Assembly: GCA_947097535.1 (NCBI GenBank)
Contig: CAMURM010000034.1
Coordinates: 1-9,862, forward strand
Length of the DNA stretch: 9,862 bases
Direction of reading: 5' to 3'
Origin: an uncultured Selenomonas sp.
GTDB lineage: Bacteria; Bacillota; Negativicutes; Selenomonadales; Selenomonadaceae
How positions within the stretch are numbered: the stretch's first letter is position 1; each line of letters begins with the position of its first letter. Of the stretch, positions 1 through 6,177 are shown one piece after another. The notes beneath the pieces were generated by a model that made no database searches, was not told the DNA's origin, and saw only the letters and a list, made by a program, of their open reading frames with translations. The position numbers and the translations under genes are program-made.

Positions 1-366
1 GTGCCCGTCGTCGGCATCCTCATCTCCTCGGGCGTGACGCTTCTCGCCGTACTCCTCAACTACCTGTTCCCCGGACAGGTATTCATGCTCTTTCTCTCCA
101 TCGCCATGGCGTCCGTCATCATCAGCTGGGGCACGATCGTCATCACGCATTTGAAATTCCGTCGCCTCTACGATAGGGAAGCGCGCAGGGCGAAATTTTG
201 CGCACCGCTCTTCCCTGTCGTCAACTATATATGCCTGGCGTTTCTCGCGATGATGTACCTTCTGATGACGCAGATCCCCGACATGCAGTTCGCCGTCGCC
301 GTCTTGCCCCTGTGGCTCTTCGTGCTCTGGCTCGGCTACCGCAGAAAGAAGCGCGGTGCGAAGTAG
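1..366 (+). CDS. Amino-acid permease, C-terminal part (AroP/PheP/CycA-type APC transporter)
   Basis: This is the 3' end of a gene that begins before the window; the GTG at position 1 is most likely an internal valine codon, not a start. The 121 visible residues contain four hydrophobic segments (about residues 2-22, 27-50, 70-90 and 97-113), fitting the last four of the usual twelve transmembrane helices. The arrangement of NYL-FP after the first helix, HLKFRR after the second, and a short basic loop leading to APLFPVVNYICL matches the C-terminal third of E. coli AroP/PheP-type permeases as I remember them. These are proton-coupled inner-membrane importers of amino acids. The exact substrate (aromatic, or D-Ser/D-Ala/Gly) cannot be told from this part. 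The protein ends in a basic tail (RRKKRGAK) and a TAG stop. It is probably unrelated to the glycan genes downstream. Confidence 0.85.
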   Translation: MPVVGILISSGVTLLAVLLNYLFPGQVFMLFLSIAMASVIISWGTIVITHLKFRRLYDREARRAKFCAPLFPVVNYICLAFLAMMYLLMTQIPDMQFAVAVLPLWLFVLWLGYRRKKRGAK

Positions 367-399
367 AAATAGCAGGACTTACACAAGAGGCGATGAGCC

Positions 400-429
400 T
401 TGTCGAGACGCGGCAGCTTATAGTATAAT
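400..429 (+). promoter_or_regulatory. Sigma-70-type promoter for the Rpn nuclease gene
   Basis: A perfect -10 hexamer TATAAT lies at 424-429, preceded after 18 bases by a TTGTCG -35-like hexamer at 400-405 (4 of 6 consensus bases). Transcription would start near 436. That excludes the in-frame ATG at 431 as the working start and supports the ATG at 452, leaving a leader of only about 16 bases that still contains the ribosome binding site. Confidence 0.65.
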
Positions 430-451
430 TATGAAGAGAGGTGACGGTTCT

Positions 452-1303
452 ATGAGAACGATTCATCGTGCGTACAAGGACTCGCTTTTTCGCGATATTT
501 TCAACAATGTGGATCGGCTGCCGGAAATTTATGAGGCGCTTCTCGCAAGTAAGGTGACACCGGCAGATATAAAACTAGCCACGATAGACGAAACACTTTT
601 TTCAGGCATTAAAAACGATGTGGGCTTCGTCGTCAAAAATCAGCATGTGCTTCTTGTCGAGCACCAAAGTACCATCAATAAAAATATGCCTTTACGCCTC
701 TTCATGTATCTTGCAGAAATCTATCGCCGTTATGTGGATGAAGATGCCATCTATAAAAGGGAATTGATCCTGCTGCCTGCACCGAAGTTCTATGTGTTTT
801 ACAACGGAATCGAAGAGAGGCTCGATACGTGGACGATGCGTCTTTCCGATGCCTTTGGAGGCCGAAAAGGCGATATGGATTTTGTGGTCGAAGTCATCAA
901 CATCAACGATAAGCCGAATCGTCCGATTCTGGAAAAATGCCATGCGCTGAAAAGCTACAGCGTATTCGTTGCCAAGGTGCGGGAGTGTGTCAAAAATGGC
1001 GGTACGCTCGAAGCAGCTGTAGGCGATGCGGTACGTTACTGCATTGCGAATGACTACCTGAAAGAATATTTTCGTCAGAAACAGAAGGAGGAGGTATTCG
1101 ATATGCTGAATTTCGTTTGGAATCAGGAGCGCGCTTTAGAGGTACGCGCTGAAGAGGCGATGGAAAAAGGGATAGAAAAAGGAGTGGCAACTTCCATTCG
1201 CAGTATGATGGATCGGTTGGGCTTTTCCATGGAGAAGGCGATGGATGTGCTGCAAATCCCAGCGGCGGAGCGTGCGAAGTATGAGACGCTGGTCAAGGGA
1301 TAA
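452..1303 (+). CDS. Rpn-family / PD-(D/E)XK nuclease-like putative transposase protein
   Basis: This 283-residue protein belongs to the group annotated as Rpn (recombination-promoting nuclease) or PD-(D/E)XK nuclease-family transposase. Known E. coli relatives (RpnA-E) are DNA endonucleases that raise recA-independent recombination. The visible signature is the N-terminal YKDSLFRDIF (residues 8-17), then ND at 55-56 and VEHQST at 69-74. D56, E70 and Q72 would form the metal-binding D...ExQ version of the PD-(D/E)XK site. They are followed by the typical N-MPLR-YLAEIYRRY helix. The C-terminal tail (about 220-283) is charged and helical, as is usual. I chose ATG 452 over the upstream in-frame ATG 431 because AGAGGTGA ends 8 bases before it and the -10 box abuts 431. 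The gene looks AT-richer than its neighbours and has its own promoter and terminator, suggesting independent acquisition. Family assignment is firm; activity is inferred. Confidence 0.85.
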   Translation: MRTIHRAYKDSLFRDIFNNVDRLPEIYEALLASKVTPADIKLATIDETLFSGIKNDVGFVVKNQHVLLVEHQSTINKNMPLRLFMYLAEIYRRYVDEDAIYKRELILLPAPKFYVFYNGIEERLDTWTMRLSDAFGGRKGDMDFVVEVININDKPNRPILEKCHALKSYSVFVAKVRECVKNGGTLEAAVGDAVRYCIANDYLKEYFRQKQKEEVFDMLNFVWNQERALEVRAEEAMEKGIEKGVATSIRSMMDRLGFSMEKAMDVLQIPAAERAKYETLVKG

Positions 1304-1323
1304 TTCTGTACGGTGCTTTTGTG

Positions 1324-1354
1324 GTGCCGTCGCTTGATGGCGGCGGCACTTTTT
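1324..1354 (+). terminator. Rho-independent terminator after the Rpn gene
   Basis: A 10-bp stem (1324-1333 with 1340-1349, including one G-U wobble, GC-rich) closes a 6-base loop and is followed directly by five T residues (1350-1354). It lies 20 bases after the Rpn stop codon and ends that transcript before the glycan genes. Confidence 0.85.
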
Positions 1355-1405
1355 CATGCTATGAAAGCAGCAAGCGAGTTGCTCTAATGGGAGAGGTAGA
1401 AAAAA

Positions 1406-1435
1406 TTGGTTTTTATCGCATCTTTATGATATGAT
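1406..1435 (+). promoter_or_regulatory. Candidate promoter of the glycan gene run
   Basis: TATGAT at 1430-1435 (5 of 6 bases of the -10 consensus) follows TTGGTT at 1406-1411 after an 18-base spacer. The -35 element is weak (TTG only). A second TATGAT at 1425-1430 overlaps but has poor spacing. The site lies between the Rpn terminator and the first glycosyltransferase gene, in an AT-rich stretch, and is the only good promoter candidate I see for the whole downstream run. The leader would be about 20 bases, with a GGGAGA ribosome binding site at 1450-1455. Confidence 0.5.
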
Positions 1436-1461
1436 GAGAAGAAAAAGTTGGGAGAAGAATC

Positions 1462-4400
1462 ATGCGCCATAAGACGAGCATCATCATCCTGAGCTACAAT
1501 ACACAGGAGCTGCTGCAGCTCTGCCTTGCGAGCATACACGAGTACACGGAAGCGGAGACGTACGAGATCATCGTCGTCGAAAACGGCTCAGAGGACGGCT
1601 CCGCCGAGTGGCTGAAGGAGCAGCAGGGGCTTATCTGCATCTATAATGATGAAAATAGGGGTTTCCCCAAGGGCTGCAATCAGGGACTGAAGGTCGCGAC
1701 GGGCACGGAGCTGCTGCTTTTGAACAGCGATACCGTCGTCACGAAGGACTGGCTGAAGAATCTTCGCCTTGCCCTCTACAGCAGCGCCAAGGTCGGCGCC
1801 GTCAGCTGCGTCACGAACTACTGCTCCAACAACCAGCAGATCAAGGCGCCTTACGACGGCATCGAGGAAATGCTCGACTTCGCAGCGCAGTACAACAAGT
1901 CAAATCCTGCGCTTTGGGAGAAGAGGACGAAGCTCGTGGGTTTCTGCTATCTCTTCAAGCGCGAGGTGCTGGAAAAGGTCGGCTTCCTCGACGAGCGCTT
2001 CAGTCCCGGCAACTACGAGGATGACGACTACTCGCTGCGCATCCTGCAGGCGGGCTATGACCTGCTCTTCTGCCGCGACACGTTCATCCACCATTTCGGC
2101 GGCGCGGCATTCAAAAAGAAACTCAAGGTGCAGAATGAAGCGCAGATGATCGAGCGTTACAACGCAGTTTTGCTGAGGAACCATGACATTTTCTTTACGA
2201 AATGGCATGTGCCTGAGAACTATTGGGAGATGCCGCCCGAAGAGATCCTTCCGTATTTGCGGCAGACATTGGCTGAGGAGGCGGCTGACGCCGCGATGAA
2301 GCCGTCGGTGCAGAAGATCGCCGTCCTCGTGCGAAGGACGCAGGAGGCGCGGTATAAGCTCTGCCTCGAATCTCTGCACGCTGCAAGTCTGCCCGCAGGC
2401 TATGCGCTGGAAATCTTCCCGCTCGCAGCAGATAAGCCCTATGCCGCGCAAGTGAAGGACGCTCTCGCGCGCACTGAGGCGAAGGTCAAGATCTATATCA
2501 ACGATGAAGTTTGCCTGACAGAACCAGCGGCGATCGAGCAGATTATGGAAATCTTCGAGGATCGGCGCGTCGGCATGGTGGGATTTCTCGGCAGTCGCTC
2601 ACTGCCTCTGAGCGGCAACCTTTTAGAGGCGCCCGATGTAATGGGAAGCGTCCGCATGCCGTTGAACGGCGCGCTTGAGGAGATTCGCTTCGGTGCGGAG
2701 GAAAATCATAAAGACCTGGAGCCTGTCCGCTTCCTGTGCCCGTCCTTTTTTGCGACGCAGCTCGATCTTCCGTGGGACGAGAGCTATGCAGGGCAATATT
2801 ACGCCGTGCTCGCGCATTGCCGTGCCATGGAGGAGCGCGGCAGAAGGCTCGCCGTGCCGCTGCCGCGCGAGCCATGGTGTGCCTATCAGCTGGAAAATAT
2901 CTCGTTTGATTCCGGCGAGACAGATCGCAGGCGGTATTTCGCCGCCCATCATCCCTATTTGGAAGATGCTGTGCCGGACAAGGGAAAGCTCGCACTCTAT
3001 GCGTGCGGCACGGACAGCGAGGTCGAGGGCTGGCGCGATTTCTCGCATGGCGAGGGCATTGCCGTCGGCAGTCAGACGAAGATCCATAAGACAGCCGTGT
3101 GCCGTCTGCTCTTCGATGATTTTGCAGGCGAGCCGCGCATCTCTGTCGGCGATGACTGCGCCATCGATGCGTACAGTACGCTGACGGCAGCGAATCGCAT
3201 CGTGCTCGAAAACCTCGTGACGGTCGGTGCGAACGTGCATATAAAGGACTATGCTTACGATGAGGAAGAGCTCGGACTCGCGGCAGCAGATCGCACCTTC
3301 GTTGAAAACGAGTGCGGTGTCCGCATTGGCTGTGCCGCGCAGATCGGCGAGAACACCGTCATCGAAGGCGCGGTGCAGATCGGCTGCTGCGCCGTGATCC
3401 GCGCGGGCAGTGTCGTGCGCTCGGACATCCCGCCATACTGCATCGCCGAGGGCGTGCCCGCGCGCGTCGTCAAGGCTTTTTCGCCGCGTGCGTGTGCGTG
3501 GCTCGAAATCGCCGATGAAGCGGCGCTCGCGCGTCTCCTGCAGGAGCGGCAGGAGACGCCGCCGCTTTTGACGTATGCTTTCATTACCTACAACCGCAGC
3601 CGCTACCTCAGAAAGTCGCTCAAAAGTGCGCTGCAGCAGGTCGGCGGCGATCCGCTCGTCGAAGTGCTCGTCTCGGACAATGCTTCAACGGATGATACGC
3701 GAGATCTTGTGCAGGAAATGCAGGCGCAGTACAGGAACCTCGGCTATCACTGCAACGAGAAGAACGTCGGCGCCGAGGGCAATATTCATGAGGCGATTTT
3801 GAGGAGCCGCGGCGAATACGTCATCGTCGCAGGCGATGATGACTATTTGTTGGACGGTGCCCTGCATGTCGTTCTCGACAATATCCGAAAATATCGCGGG
3901 GCGGCGCTCTTTCATCTGAGGAGGGAGAATACACCGCGCCGCGTATATAAGGGCAGGGGAATCGTTCCTTATATCGCCTATGTAGGCTATCACATGACAT
4001 GGATCGGCGGCATCGTCTGGCGCCGGGAACTGTATCCGCTCATCAGGGAGCCGCATAAGTACGATTATACGAGATTGCCGCAGGTATACATGCAGCTGGA
4101 GATGTTAAGAAAAAATCCGCAGTTCGTCATACTTTACGGGATGTTCATGACGGAAGGAACGGGGGAATGTATTCCCTCGGGGTTCAATTTTGGCGAGGTT
4201 TTTATCAAGAATTACCTCGATATTTTGATGACAGCCCCTGAAATTCCGCCATACCTGTTGTCCGATGAAAAGAAGCGCCTGATGGATGAACTGATCTATG
4301 ACTGCCTGGAGAAGATCGTGCAATATCAGCACGACTTAGACTTGGCGGGAATTTTCGACATTGTGCGCGAGCATTATGCGGCGGAGTCGTACTATGAAGA

Positions 4401-4476
4401 GGTCGTGGCGAGGCTGCAGGAGATCCTGCAGGCTGACGAGGCGGGGGATAAGGCGCGGTCGGACGAAACGCGTTGA
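1462..4476 (+). CDS. Four-module glycosyltransferase: GT2 + GT-like + hexapeptide acyltransferase-like + GT2
   Basis: This 1004-residue cytoplasmic protein has no signal peptide or membrane helix. Module 1 (about 1-265) is a GT2 glycosyltransferase of the WbbL type: SYNT at 11-14, the DxD-like NSDT at 88-91 and the acidic EDDD at 186-189. Module 2 (about 283-500) resembles the GT-A-like family Pfam calls Glyco_tranf_2_5, with KVKIYINDE at 341-349 as its acidic motif. Module 3 (about 528-672) is a left-handed beta-helix acyltransferase-like domain with imperfect hexapeptide repeats and the typical ending SDIPPYCIAEGVPARVV (654-670). The position where active relatives usually show D-H-x-H reads DYAY (596-599). 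Module 4 (about 702-960) is a GT2 domain resembling abequosyltransferases, with TYNRS at 709-713, DNASTDDT at 739-746 and GDDD at 791-794. The protein probably transfers at least two sugars during O-antigen or similar surface-glycan assembly; donors are unknown. Start: ATG 1462 with GGGAGA 6 bases upstream. Confidence 0.85.
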   Translation: MRHKTSIIILSYNTQELLQLCLASIHEYTEAETYEIIVVENGSEDGSAEWLKEQQGLICIYNDENRGFPKGCNQGLKVATGTELLLLNSDTVVTKDWLKNLRLALYSSAKVGAVSCVTNYCSNNQQIKAPYDGIEEMLDFAAQYNKSNPALWEKRTKLVGFCYLFKREVLEKVGFLDERFSPGNYEDDDYSLRILQAGYDLLFCRDTFIHHFGGAAFKKKLKVQNEAQMIERYNAVLLRNHDIFFTKWHVPENYWEMPPEEILPYLRQTLAEEAADAAMKPSVQKIAVLVRRTQEARYKLCLESLHAASLPAGYALEIFPLAADKPYAAQVKDALARTEAKVKIYINDEVCLTEPAAIEQIMEIFEDRRVGMVGFLGSRSLPLSGNLLEAPDVMGSVRMPLNGALEEIRFGAEENHKDLEPVRFLCPSFFATQLDLPWDESYAGQYYAVLAHCRAMEERGRRLAVPLPREPWCAYQLENISFDSGETDRRRYFAAHHPYLEDAVPDKGKLALYACGTDSEVEGWRDFSHGEGIAVGSQTKIHKTAVCRLLFDDFAGEPRISVGDDCAIDAYSTLTAANRIVLENLVTVGANVHIKDYAYDEEELGLAAADRTFVENECGVRIGCAAQIGENTVIEGAVQIGCCAVIRAGSVVRSDIPPYCIAEGVPARVVKAFSPRACAWLEIADEAALARLLQERQETPPLLTYAFITYNRSRYLRKSLKSALQQVGGDPLVEVLVSDNASTDDTRDLVQEMQAQYRNLGYHCNEKNVGAEGNIHEAILRSRGEYVIVAGDDDYLLDGALHVVLDNIRKYRGAALFHLRRENTPRRVYKGRGIVPYIAYVGYHMTWIGGIVWRRELYPLIREPHKYDYTRLPQVYMQLEMLRKNPQFVILYGMFMTEGTGECIPSGFNFGEVFIKNYLDILMTAPEIPPYLLSDEKKRLMDELIYDCLEKIVQYQHDLDLAGIFDIVREHYAAESYYEEVVARLQEILQADEAGDKARSDETR
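1696..1772. repeat. 77-base perfect repeat, copy 1 (inside first GT2 module)
   Basis: These 77 bases are identical to 4723-4799, at exactly the same position relative to the start codon (offset 3027 in both cases). They encode the NSDT donor-binding motif and the following helix. Flanking sequence is similar but not identical. Confidence 0.9.
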
Positions 4477-4488
4477 GGAGAGATAGGC

Positions 4489-5304
4489 ATGCACGATAAG
4501 ACGAGCATCATCATTCTGAGCTACAATACGCTGGAGCTTATGCAGCTCTGCATCCAAAGCATCCATGCGTATACGGAAGCGGGGACGTATGAAATCATCG
4601 TCGTCGAAAACGCTTCGACGGATGGCTCTGCCGAGTGGCTCAAGGCGCAGGAAGACCTCGTCTGCATCTACAACGACGAAAACAGGGGCTTCCCCGGGGG
4701 CTGCAATCAGGGCCTCACGGCTGCGACGGGCACGGAGCTGCTGCTTTTGAACAGCGATACCGTCGTCACGAAGGACTGGCTGAAGAATCTTCGCCTTGCG
4801 CTTTACAGCAACGCCAGGGTCGGCGCCGTGAGCTGTGTCACGAATTACTGCTCCAACAGCCAGCAGATTGAGGTGCCCTACGAGCGCCTCGAAGATATGC
4901 AGGCATTTGCAGCGCGCCACAACGCGTCGAATCCCGCCCTTTGGCGCAAGCGGACGACGCTCGTGGGCTTCTGCTATCTGTTCAAGCGCGAGGTGTTCGA
5001 CAAGGTCGGCTTCCTCGATGAGAGGTTCAGCCCCGGCAACTTCGAGGATGACGACTACTCGCTGCGCATCCTGCAGGCGGGGTACGATCTCCTGATCTGC
5101 CAGGACACCTTCATCCATCATTTCGGGCACGGGAGCTTCCTGAAGGGCGGCACGGAGCAGGAGATTTTGGAAAAGCTCAAGCGTGCGGAAGCCCTGGTCG
5201 AGCGCAATCACGCGTTGTTTCAGGAGAAGTGGCGCGTGCCGGAAATGTATAAGGCGATGGAACCGGAAGAGCTTCGCCGCTATTTGCAGGATGCGAGCCG
5301 GTGA
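4489..5304 (+). CDS. GT2 family glycosyltransferase (single module, WbbL-like)
   Basis: This 271-residue GT2 glycosyltransferase is about 82% identical by my hand count (172 of 210 residues, no gaps) to the first module of the 1004-residue protein upstream. It keeps SYNT (11-14), NSDT (88-91), the FLDERFSPGN segment (175-184) and EDDD (186-189). WbbL-like GT2 enzymes usually transfer rhamnose or a related sugar from a nucleotide donor to a lipid-linked acceptor at the inner membrane; the sugar here is unknown. The protein stops at the end of the module (about residue 265 plus a short tail), where the larger paralogue runs on into its linker. The gene follows its neighbour by 12 bases and starts at ATG 4489, with GGAG 8 bases before it, so translation is probably coupled. 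The close similarity suggests the same or a related donor with a different acceptor. Confidence 0.9.
   Translation: MHDKTSIIILSYNTLELMQLCIQSIHAYTEAGTYEIIVVENASTDGSAEWLKAQEDLVCIYNDENRGFPGGCNQGLTAATGTELLLLNSDTVVTKDWLKNLRLALYSNARVGAVSCVTNYCSNSQQIEVPYERLEDMQAFAARHNASNPALWRKRTTLVGFCYLFKREVFDKVGFLDERFSPGNFEDDDYSLRILQAGYDLLICQDTFIHHFGHGSFLKGGTEQEILEKLKRAEALVERNHALFQEKWRVPEMYKAMEPEELRRYLQDASR
4723..4799. repeat. 77-base perfect repeat, copy 2 (inside stand-alone GT2 gene)
   Basis: Identical to 1696-1772, including third codon positions, and flanked on both sides by synonymous and non-synonymous differences. The pattern suggests recent duplication or gene conversion between the two GT2 coding regions. 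Confidence 0.9.
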
Positions 5305-5360
5305 TGGGGTAGGGGTAGGCGTTTTCCCGAATGCCTGCAATAAAGCGAGATATTGGACAA

Positions 5361-5376
5361 GGGAGATGAAGATTTG
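5361..5376 (+). promoter_or_regulatory. Ribosome binding site and TTG start of rfbF
   Basis: GGGAG at 5361-5365 stands 8 bases before the TTG at 5374-5376. An earlier in-frame TTG at 5353 lacks such a site and would add seven residues (MDKGDED) that the family does not have. From 5374 the protein is 257 residues, which is the usual length of RfbF. Confidence 0.75.
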
Positions 5377-6147
5377 AAAACAGTGCTTTTGGCGGGCGGC
5401 TTCGGCACGCGCATCACGGAGGAGTCGGAACGGCGGCCCAAGCCCATGGTCGAGATCGGCGGCATGCCGATCCTCTGGCACATCATGAAGGGCTACAGTC
5501 ACTTCGGCTTCAATGATTTTATTATATGCGCGGGCTACAAGCAGCACATGATCAAGGAGTGGTTCGCCGACTACTTCCTGCACACGTCCGACATCACGTT
5601 TGACTTCACGCAGGAAAACCGCATGATCGTGCACAATCAGCACACGGAGCCGTGGAAGGTCACGATCGTCGATACGGGACTTGATACTCTGACAGGCGGG
5701 CGCATACGGCGCATCCGCAAGTATGTGGAGGACGAGACTTTCATGATGACCTACGGCGACGGTGTGGCGGACGTCGACATCGGCGAGCTCGTGCGCTTCC
5801 ATAAGTCGCACGGCAAGGCGGCCACCCTGACGGCGATCATGCAGAAGCAGCAGAAGGGCATCCTCGACATCGGCTACGACAACTCCGTGCATGCGTTTCG
5901 CGAGAAGTCGATGGAGGACAGCGCACCGATCAATGCGGGCTACATGGTGCTTGAGCCCGCCGTCTTCGACTTCATCGAGGGCGATTCGACGGTGTTTGAG
6001 CAGACGCCCCTCGTGGAGCTCGCGAAGAGAAGCGAGCTCAAGTGCTACCTGCACAGCGGCTTCTGGCAGTGCATGGACACCCTGCGCGAGAAGCTCCTGC
6101 TCGAAAAGCTCTGGCAGAATGACAAAGCGCCTTGGAAACTCTGGTGA
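5374..6147 (+). CDS. rfbF: Glucose-1-phosphate cytidylyltransferase
   Basis: The enzyme joins CTP and alpha-D-glucose 1-phosphate into CDP-glucose plus pyrophosphate (EC 2.7.7.33), the entry step to CDP-linked 3,6-dideoxyhexoses and related sugars. The 257 residues match Salmonella RfbF closely from memory. Visible motifs are the N-terminal nucleotide loop LLAGGFGTR (5-13), PKPMVEIGG (22-30, with K23), PILWHIMK, ICAGYK-MIKE-FADYFLH, the metal-binding YGDGVAD (127-133), INAGYMVLEP, and the C-terminal FWQCMDTLR (230-238) and KAPWK. No part is missing. The gene lies between the two glycosyltransferase genes that together correspond to the fused protein upstream. Its usual partner, CDP-glucose 4,6-dehydratase (rfbG), is not adjacent and not in the window. 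The gene is probably co-transcribed with its neighbours. Confidence 0.93.
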   Translation: MKTVLLAGGFGTRITEESERRPKPMVEIGGMPILWHIMKGYSHFGFNDFIICAGYKQHMIKEWFADYFLHTSDITFDFTQENRMIVHNQHTEPWKVTIVDTGLDTLTGGRIRRIRKYVEDETFMMTYGDGVADVDIGELVRFHKSHGKAATLTAIMQKQQKGILDIGYDNSVHAFREKSMEDSAPINAGYMVLEPAVFDFIEGDSTVFEQTPLVELAKRSELKCYLHSGFWQCMDTLREKLLLEKLWQNDKAPWKLW

Positions 6148-6177
6148 GGCGCGGGATGTTTGAGGGAATATCATGGT

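Noticed and set aside
1..366. A complete 121-aa membrane protein starting with GTG at position 1
   Set aside because: The sequence matches the last third of much longer permeases, so the GTG is an artefact of where the window begins.
356..451. Longer N-terminus for the Rpn protein (start at 356 or ATG 431)
   Set aside because: The extension overlaps the permease end and the promoter -10 box and has no ribosome binding site. The family motif begins right after ATG 452.
5284..5340. GGGGTAGGGGTAGG run (5306-5319) and a 7-base inverted repeat TTGCAGG/CCTGCAA around the end of the single-module GT2 gene
   Set aside because: The run has too few G-tracts for a standard quadruplex, and the 7-base arms with a 43-base spacer are near chance. 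Neither resembles a terminator.
4336..6174. Antisense open frame of 612 codons on the minus strand
   Set aside because: It runs across the ends and bodies of three well-supported + strand genes, has no recognisable domain, and its composition (Leu/Arg/Val/His-rich) is typical of the reverse strand of GC-biased codons.
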